Assembly: GCF_902497995.1 (NCBI RefSeq)
Contig: NZ_CABVII010000017.1
Location: 98,762-162,761 of the forward strand
Length of the DNA: 64,000 nucleotides
Direction: 5' to 3'
Source of the DNA: Pseudomonas fluorescens
GTDB lineage: Bacteria > Pseudomonadota > Gammaproteobacteria > Pseudomonadales > Pseudomonadaceae
Of the stretch, positions 33,537 through 43,233 are shown one piece after another (positions within the stretch are counted from its first letter, which is position 1; each line of letters opens with the position of its first letter). The position numbers were made by a program, and so were the translations under genes. The notes under the pieces were generated by a model that saw nothing but the letters and a program-made list of their open reading frames with translations, searched no databases and was not told the DNA's origin.

Positions 33537-35006
33537 TCAGCGCTTGTCGCGGCGCTTTTTGTCGGCCTTTTTGTGGTGCGACATCATGCGGCGCTTCTTG
33601 TTGACCTGACGGTCGGTGAGTGAGTTCTTGTTACCTTCGTACGGGTTCTCGCCTCCCTTGAACTCGATGCGGATCGGCGTACCGACCAGCTTGAGGACAC
33701 GACGGTAAGTGTTTTCCAGATAGCGCACATAAGACTTCGGCACTTTCTCGATCTGGTTACCGTGAATCACGATGATCGGCGGGTTAGCACCACCCAGGTG
33801 GGCATAGCGCAGCTTGATCCGGCGATTGTTGACCATCGGTGGCGCGTGCTCGCCAACCGCATCTTCCAGAATCTGGGTCAGGCGGTTGGTCGGCCAGCGG
33901 GTGACCGCGGACTTGAACGAGTTCTGCACCGAGGCGTAGAGGTTGCCCACGCCCGTGCCGTGCAGCGCCGAAATGAAGTGGATGTCGGCGTAATCAACGA
34001 AGAACAGTCGACGTTGCAGCTCGACCTTCACGAAGTCGCGCTCGCTCGGGGTCATGCCGTCCCACTTGTTGATCGCGATGACCAGCGCACGACCCGATTC
34101 AATGGCGAAGCCCAGCAGGTTGAGGTCGTGATCGACCACGCCTTCGCGGGCGTCCATGACGAAGATCACCACGTTGGCGTCTTTGATCGCCTGCAGGGTT
34201 TTGACCACGGAGAATTTTTCGACTTCTTCGTGGATCTTGCCGCGCTTGCGCACACCGGCGGTGTCGATCAGCGTGTACTTCTCGTCGTTACGCTCGAACG
34301 GGATGTAGATACTGTCGCGGGTGGTGCCGGGCTGGTCATAGACGATAACCCGGTCTTCACCGAGCATGCGGTTGACCAGGGTCGACTTGCCAACGTTCGG
34401 GCGGCCGATGATGGCGATCTTGATCCCGTCTTTTTCGCTCGGGCCAGGAATGCGCTTGGCTTCCTCGCCTTCGGCAACGATTTCTTCTTCGCCGTCTTCC
34501 GGCTCTTCGTCGTCTTTCGGGAAGTCGCTGAGAGCGATTTCCAGCATCTGGGTGATGCCACGACCATGAGCACCGGCGATCGGGATCGCGTGGCCCATGC
34601 CCAACGGGGCGAATTCGGCGCGGGCCATTTCAGGGTCGATGTTGTCGACCTTGTTGGCAACCACGTAGGAACGCTTGTTACGTTTGCGCAAATGCTCGGC
34701 GATCATCTGGTCGGCGGCGGTGAAGCCGGCCTTGGCATCTACCAGGAACAGAACGACATCCGCTTCTTCAATGGCCAGCAGCGACTGCTCGGCCATTTTT
34801 TCGTCCATACCGTGCTCGTCACCGGAGATACCGCCGGTGTCGACCAGAATGTAGGAACGCCCTTGCCACTTGGCCTCACCGTATTGGCGATCACGGGTCA
34901 GACCGGACAAGTCGCCGACGATGGCGTCGCGAGTCCTGGTCAGGCGGTTGAACAAGGTGGACTTGCCGACGTTCGGTCGGCCCACCAGGGCGATTACGGG
35001 AACCAT
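33537..35006 (-). CDS. der: Ribosome-assembly GTPase Der (EngA)
   Basis: Der is an essential GTPase for 50S subunit maturation. I start at MVPVIALVGRPNVGKST (489 residues). It has two tandem G domains, each with GRPNVGKST (near 8 and 200), an acidic linker between them (EDGEEEIVAEGEEAKR) and a KH-like C-terminal domain ending in a basic tail (VNKKRRMMSHHKKADKKRRD). It follows bamB in the same direction, but a hairpin terminator lies between. Confidence 0.96.
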   Translation of the reverse strand: MVPVIALVGRPNVGKSTLFNRLTRTRDAIVGDLSGLTRDRQYGEAKWQGRSYILVDTGGISGDEHGMDEKMAEQSLLAIEEADVVLFLVDAKAGFTAADQMIAEHLRKRNKRSYVVANKVDNIDPEMARAEFAPLGMGHAIPIAGAHGRGITQMLEIALSDFPKDDEEPEDGEEEIVAEGEEAKRIPGPSEKDGIKIAIIGRPNVGKSTLVNRMLGEDRVIVYDQPGTTRDSIYIPFERNDEKYTLIDTAGVRKRGKIHEEVEKFSVVKTLQAIKDANVVIFVMDAREGVVDHDLNLLGFAIESGRALVIAINKWDGMTPSERDFVKVELQRRLFFVDYADIHFISALHGTGVGNLYASVQNSFKSAVTRWPTNRLTQILEDAVGEHAPPMVNNRRIKLRYAHLGGANPPIIVIHGNQIEKVPKSYVRYLENTYRRVLKLVGTPIRIEFKGGENPYEGNKNSLTDRQVNKKRRMMSHHKKADKKRRDKR

Positions 35007-35033
35007 GCGGCTCTCCACTGCGTTATTTCAGAA

Positions 35034-35062
35034 AATACAAAAGCCGCTGCTAGGCAGCGGCT
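35034..35062 (-). terminator. Rho-independent terminator between bamB and der
   Basis: On the minus strand a perfect 9-base stem agccgctgc/gcagcggct with a cta loop is followed by tttgtatttt. It lies upstream of the der start, so der may be partly transcribed by readthrough or need its own promoter. Confidence 0.8.
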
Positions 35063-35092
35063 GGTGCTCGGGGCAATCACTGTGGGTCTTTT

Positions 35093-35206
35093 TGTGGGAG
35101 CGAGCCTGCTCGCGATAAACGCAAAGGCACCGCGTTCATCCAGGCCGCAAACGTCATCGTTGACGTCCTTCGCGAGCAGTCGAGCGTCGACTGGCTGCTC
35201 CCACAT
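35093..35206. repeat. Diverged REPIN
   Basis: Left REP gtgggagcgagcctgctcgc and a right copy with an insertion (gcgagcagtcgagcgtcgac, then tggctgctcccacat). It lies in the bamB-der gap on the bamB side of the terminator. Confidence 0.65.
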
Positions 35207-35261
35207 TCATACCCACAGGTGAAGCCGCTTGGGGGTTTAACCCCAAGCATAGTCAAAACAA

Positions 35262-36413
35262 TTACTTGATGGTCAGGGCTTCCAATTTGCCGCTGTTGCC
35301 ATACACATAAATCGTGTCACCCACCACCAGCGGACGGGCGCGCAGGCCGTCGCTGTCGATGCGTTCGCGGCCGACGAAACGACCGTCCACCTGACTCAGC
35401 AGGTGCAGGTAACCTTCCAGGTCACCGACTGCAACGTAGCTGGAGAACACTTCCGGAGCCGACAGTTGACGGCGGGCCAGCGAATCGTTGCTCCACAAGG
35501 CTGTGGTGGAACGTTCGTCGACGCCTTCAACAGTGCCCGAAGACAGGCTCACATAGACGCTGCCAAATCCCTGGGCAACACCGGCGTAGCTGGAAGCATC
35601 ACGCTGCCAGAGCTGACGGCCGCTATCCAGGTCCAGTGCCGCAACGCGACCCTGGTAGCTGGCGACATACAGCGTACTGCCGGACAACAGCAGGCCACCG
35701 TCGATATCGACCACACGCTCCAGTTCCGAACGACCTTGTGGAATCGCTACACGCTGTTCCCACACCGGCACGCCGTTGGAAATATTGAGCGCGACCACTT
35801 TACCAGTCGACAGGCCAGCCACTGCGAGGCGATTGGTGACGATCGGCGCGCTGGTGCCGCGCAGGGTCAGGACCGCTGGCGTGCTGTCATACAACCAGCG
35901 TTGGGTGCCGGTAGCGGCATCCAGGCCGATCAGACGGTCGTCCTGAGTCTGGACCACCACCACGTCACCGTTGTTGGCCGGCGGCGCGAGCACTTCACTG
36001 GACACGCGTGCGCGCCATTTCTCTTCGCCGCTGCTGGCGTCCAGGGCAACGATTTCACCCTTGAGCGTACCGATCGTGAGCAACCCGTAAGCCACGCCAA
36101 CGGCGCCGGAAACAGGCAGATCCAGATCTTTCTCCCATTTGACGTCGCCATTGCTGCGATCCAGCGCCATCACCTCACCGGTGACGTCGGCAGCATAGAT
36201 GGTATCGCCATCGATCGCCGGAACCAGCATGTTGTAGGTTTCGCCCTGACCGTCACCGATCGAACGACTCCACTGCTTTTGCAGAACCACTTCTTCCTTG
36301 AAGTCGGTCAACTCGGCCGGCGGCAATTCTTTCTTGCTGTTGCTGCTGCAACCCGCGGCCAGTACGGCCAGAGCCAGCAATGCTACATGTTTCCAACGAA
36401 TCACGTCACGCAT
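35262..36413 (-). CDS. bamB: Outer-membrane assembly lipoprotein BamB
   Basis: BamB is the beta-propeller lipoprotein of the BAM complex that inserts outer-membrane proteins. The start MRDVIRWKHVALLALAV gives a lipobox LAAGC with lipidated Cys22 and 383 residues. The mature part has PQQ-type propeller blades (LDRSNGDVKWEKDL, LDASSGEEKWRARV, LDAATGTQRWLYDS, LDLDSGRQLWQRDA). It overlaps the yfgM stop by 8 bases. The longer open frame upstream is a shadow of yfgM. Confidence 0.95.
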   Translation of the reverse strand: MRDVIRWKHVALLALAVLAAGCSSNSKKELPPAELTDFKEEVVLQKQWSRSIGDGQGETYNMLVPAIDGDTIYAADVTGEVMALDRSNGDVKWEKDLDLPVSGAVGVAYGLLTIGTLKGEIVALDASSGEEKWRARVSSEVLAPPANNGDVVVVQTQDDRLIGLDAATGTQRWLYDSTPAVLTLRGTSAPIVTNRLAVAGLSTGKVVALNISNGVPVWEQRVAIPQGRSELERVVDIDGGLLLSGSTLYVASYQGRVAALDLDSGRQLWQRDASSYAGVAQGFGSVYVSLSSGTVEGVDERSTTALWSNDSLARRQLSAPEVFSSYVAVGDLEGYLHLLSQVDGRFVGRERIDSDGLRARPLVVGDTIYVYGNSGKLEALTIK

Positions 36414-37047
36414 CCCCTTTGGCCAGGTCGTCCAGCTTGATTTGTAGGCCGCCGACTGCCGCTTCATCCGACAGTGCCGCCTTGGCTTTCTGATACGCCG
36501 CGTTCGCTTCGTCGGTACGGCCCAACTGCACCAGCAGGTCGCCCTTGAGTTCCTCGCGAGTGGCCAGGAACTCTGTATCCGCATCGCCTTCGAGCAGTTT
36601 CAGGGCCTCAGCAGCCTTGTCCTGCGCGGCCAGCACCTGCGCCAGGCGCTGACGGGCGATTTCGCCCAGTGCCGGGTTGGCCGGTTTGGCGACGATGGCT
36701 TTCAGCTCGCTGGCAGCGTCATCCAGCTTGCCGCTGTCGACCGCGACTTTCGCCACGAACAGGCTGCCGTACTGCGCGTAGGCGGTGCCGCCGAATTCGC
36801 TGTTGAGCTTGCCGGCCAGGTCCGAAACACGGGCGGCATCGGGCTTGCCGTCAGGTGTCAGGGTGGTTTCCAGCAACTGCTGATAGAGAATCGAGGCGCC
36901 TTGCGACTGATTGCTCTGATATTTCTGCCAGGCCTGCCAGCCGAACACGATGACCAGCGCCAGCAGGCCGCCAGTAACCAGGGGCTTGCCGTTGCGTGTC
37001 CACCAGTCCTTCAAATCCGCCAGATGTTCGTCTTCGGTACTCGACAC
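36406..37047 (-). CDS. yfgM: YfgM-like TPR protein, SecYEG ancillary subunit
   Basis: This 213-residue inner-membrane protein has one N-terminal membrane segment at about 22-40 (PLVTGGLLALVIVFGWQAW) after an acidic start, then a periplasmic TPR-like domain. In E. coli YfgM associates with PpiD at the translocon. It lies in the conserved order hisS-yfgM-bamB-der, which supports the call. Confidence 0.9.
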   Translation of the reverse strand: MSSTEDEHLADLKDWWTRNGKPLVTGGLLALVIVFGWQAWQKYQSNQSQGASILYQQLLETTLTPDGKPDAARVSDLAGKLNSEFGGTAYAQYGSLFVAKVAVDSGKLDDAASELKAIVAKPANPALGEIARQRLAQVLAAQDKAAEALKLLEGDADTEFLATREELKGDLLVQLGRTDEANAAYQKAKAALSDEAAVGGLQIKLDDLAKGDA

Positions 37048-37087
37048 CCCAATACTCCTTAATCGCTAAATCGGCTGTTTGACAGCT

Positions 37088-38377
37088 TCAACCCTGCACG
37101 ATGCAGGTGGCCAGGTGTGCAGCAAGCGCATCCCAGGCAATGCTTTGTTGTTCGCCCTGGCCACGCAGGGGTTTGAAACCTACCACTTGCCGGGCCATTT
37201 CGTCGTCACCGAGGATCAGCGCGTACAGCGCACCGCTCTTGTCGGCTTTCTTGAACTGGCTTTTGAAGCTGCCGGCACCGGCATTGACTTGCAGGCGCAG
37301 GTTGGGCAATTGGTCGCGCACTCGCTCGGCCAGGGCCAGACCGGCCAATTCGGCTGCGTCGCCGAAAGCGCAGAGGTAAACGTCGACCTGACGGGAAATC
37401 TCTTCCGGGATCTGCTCCAGGGTTTCCAGCATCAGCACCAGGCGCTCGATGCCCATGGCGAAACCGACGCCCGGGGTCGGCTTGCCGCCCATCTGCTCGA
37501 CCAGACCGTCGTAGCGACCACCGGCACACACAGTGCCCTGGGCGCCCAGCTTGTCGGTGACCCATTCGAAAACGGTCTTGCTGTAGTAATCCAGCCCGCG
37601 AACCAGCTTCGGGTTGATCACGTAAGGAATGCCGACCGCATCGAGGCGGGCCTTGAGGCCCTCGAAGTGCAGGCGGGATTCGTCGTCGAGGTAGTCGGCC
37701 ATTTTCGGCGCGTCGACCAGGATCGCCTGGGTATCGGCGTTCTTGGTGTCCAGGACCCGCAACGGGTTGGTCTTCAAGCGGCGCTGGCTGTCTTCGTCCA
37801 GCTTGTCCAGGTGCGCGGACAGGAACGCGACCAACGCTTCGCGATAGCGCCCGCGGGATTCGCTGGTGCCGAGGCTGTTGAGTTCGAGCTTGACCGCGTC
37901 ACGGATACCCAGCTCGCCCCACAGGCGCCAGGTCAGCACGATCAGCTCGGCGTCGATGTCCGGACCGTCGAGGTTGAACACCTCCAGGCCGATCTGGTGG
38001 AACTGGCGATAACGGCCTTTCTGCGGACGTTCGTGGCGGAACATCGGGCCGATGTACCAGAGTTTCTGCACTTGGCCACCGCCGGTGATGCCATGCTCCA
38101 GCACCGCACGCACACAGGCCGCCGTGCCTTCGGGGCGCAGGGTCAGGGAATCGCCGTTGCGGTCATCGAAGGTGTACATCTCTTTTTCGACGATGTCGGT
38201 CACTTCACCGATGGAGCGCTTGAACAGCTCGGTGAACTCGACGATCGGCATGCGGATCTGCTTGTAACCGTAGTTATCCAGCAAACGCGAGACGGTGCCC
38301 TCGAAATGACGCCACAGGGGAGTCTGTTCGGGCAGGATATCGTTCATGCCACGTATGGCTTGCAAAGACTTGCTCAC
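37088..38377 (-). CDS. hisS: Histidyl-tRNA synthetase
   Basis: HisS charges tRNA-His. This class II synthetase of 429 residues starts MSKSLQAIRGMNDILP. It shows motif 2 (MFRHERPQKGRYRQFHQ), the histidine-binding signatures LVRGLDYYSKTVFEW and GGRYDGL, and motif 3 GVGFAMGIERL. It sits between ispG and yfgM, the usual order. Confidence 0.97.
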   Translation of the reverse strand: MSKSLQAIRGMNDILPEQTPLWRHFEGTVSRLLDNYGYKQIRMPIVEFTELFKRSIGEVTDIVEKEMYTFDDRNGDSLTLRPEGTAACVRAVLEHGITGGGQVQKLWYIGPMFRHERPQKGRYRQFHQIGLEVFNLDGPDIDAELIVLTWRLWGELGIRDAVKLELNSLGTSESRGRYREALVAFLSAHLDKLDEDSQRRLKTNPLRVLDTKNADTQAILVDAPKMADYLDDESRLHFEGLKARLDAVGIPYVINPKLVRGLDYYSKTVFEWVTDKLGAQGTVCAGGRYDGLVEQMGGKPTPGVGFAMGIERLVLMLETLEQIPEEISRQVDVYLCAFGDAAELAGLALAERVRDQLPNLRLQVNAGAGSFKSQFKKADKSGALYALILGDDEMARQVVGFKPLRGQGEQQSIAWDALAAHLATCIVQG

Positions 38378-38414
38378 TTTAAATCCTTAAATTCGTTCGG
38401 CTCTTCAGTCAGGC

Positions 38415-39524
38415 TCAGCCACGCGCGATGACGGCAGCGTCGGCTTCGACCTTTTCGGCCGCTTTCTGGCGGATCAAGCGTTCAAGCTCATCCACCAGAT
38501 TGTCATTCGTCAGTTTCTGCGCCGGCTTGCCGTCGATGTAAATCAGGTTGGGCGTGCCGCCGGTCAAGCCGATATGGGCTTCCTTGGCTTCGCCCGGCCC
38601 GTTGACCACGCAGCCGATGACCGCGACATCCAGCGGCACCAGCAGGTCTTCGAGGCGCCCTTCCAGTTCGTTCATGGTCTTGACCACATCGAAGTTCTGC
38701 CGCGAGCAGCTCGGGCAGGCGATGAAGTTGATGCCACGGGAACGCAGGTGCAGGGATTTGAGAATGTCGTAGCCGACTTTCACTTCCTCGACCGGGTCGG
38801 CCGCCAACGAGATGCGAATAGTATCGCCAATCCCTTCGGCGAGCAGCATACCGAGGCCCACGGCGGATTTCACCGTGCCTGAACGCAAACCACCGGCTTC
38901 GGTGATGCCCAGGTGCAGCGGCTGGACGATTTCCTTGGCCAGCAAGCGGTAGGCAGCAACGGCCATGAACACGTCGGAAGCCTTCACGCTGACTTTGAAG
39001 TCCTGGAAGTTCAGGCGCTCGAGGTGCTCGACGTGGCGCAAGGCAGACTCGACCAGCGCGGCCGGGGTCGGCTCGCCGTATTTCTTTTGCAGGTCTTTTT
39101 CCAGGGAACCGGCGTTGACGCCGATCCGGATCGGAATCCCGCGATCACGGGCGGCATCGACCACCGCGCGCACACGGTCTTCGCGACCGATGTTGCCCGG
39201 GTTGATCCGCAGGCAGTCAACGCCCAGCTCGGCCACGCGCAGCGCGATCCTGTAGTCGAAGTGGATGTCGGCCACCAAGGGCACCTTGACCAGCTGCTTG
39301 ATCTTGCCGAACGCTTCGGCGGCGTCCATATCCGGCACCGAAATGCGCACGATATCGACGCCGGCGGCTTCCAGGCGGTTGATCTGGGCCACGGTGGCGG
39401 CCACGTCATTGGTGTCGCTGTTGGTCATGCTCTGCACCGCGATAGGTGCATCGCCGCCCACAGGCACGTTACCGACCCAGATCTTGCGGGATTCGCGACG
39501 TTTGATTGGAGATTCGCCGTGCAT
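38415..39524 (-). CDS. ispG: 4-hydroxy-3-methylbut-2-enyl diphosphate synthase (MEP pathway)
   Basis: IspG (GcpE) converts MEcPP to HMBPP, the penultimate step of the MEP isoprenoid pathway, using a 4Fe-4S cluster. The 369-residue protein has the N-terminal TIM barrel (GGDAPIAVQSMTNSDTND) and a C-terminal cluster domain with Cys ligands in ACPSCSRQNFDVV and IGCVVNGPGEAKEAH. It starts 3 bases after the rodZ stop. Its presence with a mevalonate operon at 1-2725 means the strain encodes parts of both isoprenoid routes. Confidence 0.97.
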   Translation of the reverse strand: MHGESPIKRRESRKIWVGNVPVGGDAPIAVQSMTNSDTNDVAATVAQINRLEAAGVDIVRISVPDMDAAEAFGKIKQLVKVPLVADIHFDYRIALRVAELGVDCLRINPGNIGREDRVRAVVDAARDRGIPIRIGVNAGSLEKDLQKKYGEPTPAALVESALRHVEHLERLNFQDFKVSVKASDVFMAVAAYRLLAKEIVQPLHLGITEAGGLRSGTVKSAVGLGMLLAEGIGDTIRISLAADPVEEVKVGYDILKSLHLRSRGINFIACPSCSRQNFDVVKTMNELEGRLEDLLVPLDVAVIGCVVNGPGEAKEAHIGLTGGTPNLIYIDGKPAQKLTNDNLVDELERLIRQKAAEKVEADAAVIARG

Positions 39525-39527
39525 GAC

Positions 39528-40556
39528 TTATTGACCCAACTTCAGGCGAGCAGTCTCGCCACTGGTGAACGGAGCGACATCAACCACCTGCCCGTTATAG
39601 CTGACCTGCGCGCCACGGGCAAAGCCCAGGCGCACGGAAAAGGGTGGCTTGCCGCTGACGGAAACGTTTTCGCCTTTACGCTTGAGACCACTCAACAGCA
39701 CCTTGCCGGTACCGTCGGTGACCAAGGTCCAGCAATCGGCGGTGAACTTCAGTTGAACCTGGCCCTGGGCGGCCACCGGAGCCGCCGCGGCTGGAGCCGG
39801 AACGGTCGGCGCCACCGGAGCGGTCACCACAGGTGCCGGTACAGCGGGCACCGCGGGAGCTGGCGTTGCCGGCGTGGCGACAATCGGCGCGGTGCCGAGC
39901 GCGGGTGCAGCAGGCGCTGGAGCAGGCGCTGGAGCAGCGGGCGCGGTGGCTTCAGTTGCGGTCGAGGTGTCAGCCGCGGTCTCGGCTTGCGGCAAGACGA
40001 GCGCAGTGGTGCCTTCGGCCTCGCCCTGCGCGACGGCCTGGTCTTCCGGCTCGTCCAGCGGATGGATCTGGGTCGTGCCATCGGCGCCTTCGACTTCAAC
40101 GTGCTCCGGGCTCAGACTGACCTGATCCTTGGTGCGCGACGAAGTCTGATCCTGCCACCAGATAAAACCGCCACCGATCACCGCGATCAGCAACAGCAGG
40201 CTGACAATCCGCAAAATGGTGTGGGACACCCGGACCGGCTCTTCGATACGACCCAGGCTGTGGACGTTGCTGCCCTGGGAGTCGGTGCCGGTGGACTGGT
40301 CGAACTGTTGCACCAGCACGGTTTGATCCATGCCGAGCAATTTGGCGTAGGTGCGAATGTAACCGCGGGCAAAGGTATGCCCCGGCAGCTTGTCGAAAGC
40401 GCCGGCTTCCAGATTGCTCAGGGAATTGACGGTGAGGTTGAGCTTGAGGGCCACTTCGGCCAGCGACCAGCCTTTGCTTTCGCGAGCCTGGCGCAAAGTC
40501 TCACCGGGATTAACGCGATTCGCTGCTACAACTTCGGGATGCGCCGCTTTCATCAT
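39528..40556 (-). CDS. rodZ: Cytoskeletal protein RodZ
   Basis: RodZ links MreB to the elongation machinery and helps set rod shape. The 342-residue protein has a cytoplasmic helix-turn-helix (about 16-80, PGETLRQARESKGWSLAEVA), one membrane helix at about 112-134, a Pro/Ala-rich periplasmic linker at about 185-255, and a C-terminal DUF4115 domain (TADCWTLVTDGTGKVLL). The low-complexity linker is probably variable between strains. It overlaps pilF by four bases. Confidence 0.94.
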   Translation of the reverse strand: MMKAAHPEVVAANRVNPGETLRQARESKGWSLAEVALKLNLTVNSLSNLEAGAFDKLPGHTFARGYIRTYAKLLGMDQTVLVQQFDQSTGTDSQGSNVHSLGRIEEPVRVSHTILRIVSLLLLIAVIGGGFIWWQDQTSSRTKDQVSLSPEHVEVEGADGTTQIHPLDEPEDQAVAQGEAEGTTALVLPQAETAADTSTATEATAPAAPAPAPAPAAPALGTAPIVATPATPAPAVPAVPAPVVTAPVAPTVPAPAAAAPVAAQGQVQLKFTADCWTLVTDGTGKVLLSGLKRKGENVSVSGKPPFSVRLGFARGAQVSYNGQVVDVAPFTSGETARLKLGQ

Positions 40557-41311
40557 TGCTCCGACAGGTATTGCTGATATTCCGGCGTACCGGGATAGAG
40601 TCGTTTTAATTGCAGGCCAAAACTGGCAGCCTTGTCGCGATCTTCAAACACTTTTGCCAGCCGGACGCCGAGCAATAGACTACGTGCATTTTGCTCGGTG
40701 AGCTGGCTGAAACGGTCGTAATAGTCACGCGCGGGCACATAATGCCTGTCTTCGTAAGACAACTCAGCCATTTCCAGCAAGGCACGTGGCTGTTGGCGGT
40801 TCAAGCGCAGGGCTTTTTCCAGTTGTTGCTGGGCCAGGTCACGCTGGCCAAGCCTGGAAGCGGTCATGCCCAGGTTTTCGAATACTCGCGAACGCTCAGG
40901 ATACAGGGTATCGGCGGCGGCCTGCTCGAAGCGCTCGTAAGCCTCTTTGTAACGTTTCTGTTCGAAAAGAAAACTGCCGTAGTTATTGAGGATTCGCGCA
41001 TCGTCGGGACGGCCGGACAGCGCCTTGCGAAAATGCTGGTCGGCCAGTTCCGGCTCCATCTCCGCCTGGAACACCAGACCCAGCGCCGCATTGGCGTCGG
41101 GATCCGAGCTATCCAGCTCCAAAGCCTTCTTCAACGGCACCTTGGCGCGTTCGGTCATGCCCTGCTGCAGGTAGCCAAGCCCTAATTGCACATAGGCGAC
41201 CCGCGCTTCATCACGGCCCTTGCTGGTCTTCATCGGGTTGAAATCGCCCGACAGGACACAACCAGTACACAGACTGGCCACCAGCAACAGCAGCGCCAAG
41301 CGCAGGGACAT
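40553..41311 (-). CDS. pilF: Type IV pilus biogenesis lipoprotein PilF/PilW
   Basis: PilF is the outer-membrane pilotin needed for PilQ secretin assembly. The 252-residue protein has a lipobox, LCTGC with Cys18, followed by about six TPR motifs (ARVAYVQLGLGYLQQGMTER, NAALGLVFQAEMEPELAD, ILNNYGSFLFEQKRYKEAYE). The position between rlmN and rodZ is the conserved one. Confidence 0.93.
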   Translation of the reverse strand: MSLRLALLLLVASLCTGCVLSGDFNPMKTSKGRDEARVAYVQLGLGYLQQGMTERAKVPLKKALELDSSDPDANAALGLVFQAEMEPELADQHFRKALSGRPDDARILNNYGSFLFEQKRYKEAYERFEQAAADTLYPERSRVFENLGMTASRLGQRDLAQQQLEKALRLNRQQPRALLEMAELSYEDRHYVPARDYYDRFSQLTEQNARSLLLGVRLAKVFEDRDKAASFGLQLKRLYPGTPEYQQYLSEQ

Positions 41312-41323
41312 AGAGATCCTCTC

Positions 41324-42472
41324 TTAATTACTGTTCGCAGCGTTCTGTGCAATATCGTTTTCGGCGCTCAACTCGCGCACGGCGATATAACGTTCGCTAC
41401 GACGGGTGCGATCCAGCACCTGCCCTACCAATTGGCCACACGCGGCATCGATGTCTTCACCACGGGTGGTGCGCACGGTGACATTGAAGCCGGCATGGTG
41501 AAGCTGATCCTGGAACCGGCGAATCGCGTTGTTGCTCGGACGCTCGTAACCGGAATGCGGGAACGGGTTGAACGGAATCAGGTTGATCTTGCACGGGATG
41601 TTCTTGAGCAACTCGATCATCTCGACCGCGTGTTCAACCTTGTCGTTGATGTCCTTGAGCAAGGTGTACTCGATGGTCAGCACGCGCTTTTCGCCCAGGG
41701 ACGACATGTAGCGCTGGCACGACTCGAGCAGCATCTTAAGCGGATACTTCTTGTTGATCGGCACCAATTGGTTACGCAATGCGTCATTGGGTGCGTGCAG
41801 CGACAACGCCAGGGAGACGTCGATGTGCTTGGACAGCTCATCGATCATCGGCACCACGCCCGAAGTGGACAGGGTGACGCGGCGCTTGGAGATGCCATAG
41901 CCCAGGTCATCCATCATCAGGTGCATGGCGGCCACGACGTTGTCGAAGTTCAGCAGCGGCTCACCCATGCCCATCATCACTACGTTGGTGATGGCACGGT
42001 CGGCGGTCGCCGGGATGCTGCCGAACGATTTATTGGCAATCCACACCTGGCCGATGACTTCGGCGGCGGTGAGGTTGCTGTTGAAACCTTGCTTGCCGGT
42101 GGAGCAGAAACTGCAATCCAGGGCACAGCCTGCCTGGGACGAAACGCACAGAGTGCCGCGTTTGCCCTGGGGAATGTACACGGTCTCGACGCAGCTGCCG
42201 GATGCCACGCGCACCACCCACTTACGGGTGCCGTCGGTGGAGATATCCTCGCTGACCACTTCGGGGCCGCGAACTTCGGCAATCACCTTGAGCTTGTCGC
42301 GCAAGGCCTTGCTGACGTTCGTCATGGCGTCGAAATCATCGACGCCAAGGTGGTGAATCCATTTCATTACCTGACCGGCACGGAAACGCTTCTCCCCGAT
42401 TGAGTCGAAGAATTTTTCCATTTCCAGCTGAGTCAGACCCAGCAGGTTAGTTTTAACAGTCGATGTAGTCAT
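41324..42472 (-). CDS. rlmN: 23S rRNA/tRNA adenine-C2 methyltransferase RlmN
   Basis: RlmN is a radical-SAM enzyme that methylates A2503 of 23S rRNA and A37 of some tRNAs. The 382-residue protein has the CxxxCxxC cluster at Cys116, Cys120 and Cys123 (AGCALDCSFCSTG), MMGMGEPLLN, and the C-terminal GEDIDAACGQL with the methyl-carrying Cys. It is first of the rlmN-pilF-rodZ-ispG-hisS series and lies 28 bases after ndk. Confidence 0.97.
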   Translation of the reverse strand: MTTSTVKTNLLGLTQLEMEKFFDSIGEKRFRAGQVMKWIHHLGVDDFDAMTNVSKALRDKLKVIAEVRGPEVVSEDISTDGTRKWVVRVASGSCVETVYIPQGKRGTLCVSSQAGCALDCSFCSTGKQGFNSNLTAAEVIGQVWIANKSFGSIPATADRAITNVVMMGMGEPLLNFDNVVAAMHLMMDDLGYGISKRRVTLSTSGVVPMIDELSKHIDVSLALSLHAPNDALRNQLVPINKKYPLKMLLESCQRYMSSLGEKRVLTIEYTLLKDINDKVEHAVEMIELLKNIPCKINLIPFNPFPHSGYERPSNNAIRRFQDQLHHAGFNVTVRTTRGEDIDAACGQLVGQVLDRTRRSERYIAVRELSAENDIAQNAANSN

Positions 42473-42500
42473 GGATTCACCTTCACTCTTAAGCCAATGC

Positions 42501-42926
42501 TTAGCGAGTGGTTACTTCAGTAGCTGCGAAGAAGTACGAGATTTCGCGGGCAGCAGCGGCTTCGGAGTCCGAACCGTGTACGGCGTTGGCGTCGATCGAA
42601 TCAGCGAAGTCAGCACGGATGGTGCCGGCAGCAGCTTCTTTAGGGTTGGTAGCGCCCATCAGCTCACGGTTCAGAGCGATAGCGTTTTCGCCTTCCAGAA
42701 CCTGAACGACAACCGGACCGGAGATCATGAAAGCAACCAGGTCGCCGAAGAAACCACGAGCGCTGTGCTCAGCGTAGAAGCCTTCAGCTTCGGCTTTGGA
42801 CAGTTGCTTCAGTTTCGAAGCTACAACGCGCAGGCCAGCTTTTTCGAAACGAGTGGTGATCTCGCCGATAACGTTTTTTGCAACAGCGTCAGGCTTGATG
42901 ATGGAGAAAGTACGTTGAACAGCCAT
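42501..42926 (-). CDS. ndk: Nucleoside diphosphate kinase
   Basis: Ndk moves the gamma phosphate of ATP to other NDPs. The 141-residue sequence shows TFSIIKPDAV at the N-terminus and active-site His116 in NAVHGSDS. Length and order (iscX, ndk, rlmN) are normal for the genus. Confidence 0.97.
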   Translation of the reverse strand: MAVQRTFSIIKPDAVAKNVIGEITTRFEKAGLRVVASKLKQLSKAEAEGFYAEHSARGFFGDLVAFMISGPVVVQVLEGENAIALNRELMGATNPKEAAAGTIRADFADSIDANAVHGSDSEAAAAREISYFFAATEVTTR

Positions 42927-42949
42927 GGTGTAACTCCAGAAACGGTAAT

Positions 42950-42985
42950 TTGTGAAAAATTAAACCCGCGAATTATACGCGGGTT
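42950..42985 (-). terminator. Rho-independent terminator of the isc operon
   Basis: On the minus strand aacccgcg/cgcgggtt with a 7-base loop is followed by taattttt. It starts 33 bases after the iscX stop and separates it from ndk. Confidence 0.88.
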
Positions 42986-43018
42986 CTTGGGTATTGCCTA
43001 ACTGCGTACGGTGCCGAA

Positions 43019-43219
43019 TCAATCGGCTTCTTCGATCCAGGCGGCCTGAATGGCTTCAAGCACCTTCTCGCCACCGCGGGTCGGATCATCGCTGAACTCC
43101 GGTAATGCCAGCACCCATTGGTGCAGATCGACGAAGTTCACGTAACGCGGGTCCACTTCCGGCCTGGATTCAGCCAGCTGGATCGCGATTTCCAGCACAT
43201 CAACCCATTTCAGACTCAT
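43019..43219 (-). CDS. iscX: Iron-sulfur cluster assembly protein IscX
   Basis: IscX is a small acidic protein (66 residues) that binds IscS and iron and tunes cluster assembly. KWVDVLEIAIQLAE and DPRYVNFVDLHQWVLALPEF are the family core. It is the last gene of the isc operon. Confidence 0.95.
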   Translation of the reverse strand: MSLKWVDVLEIAIQLAESRPEVDPRYVNFVDLHQWVLALPEFSDDPTRGGEKVLEAIQAAWIEEAD

Positions 43220-43233
43220 GTCGGTTCCTTGAA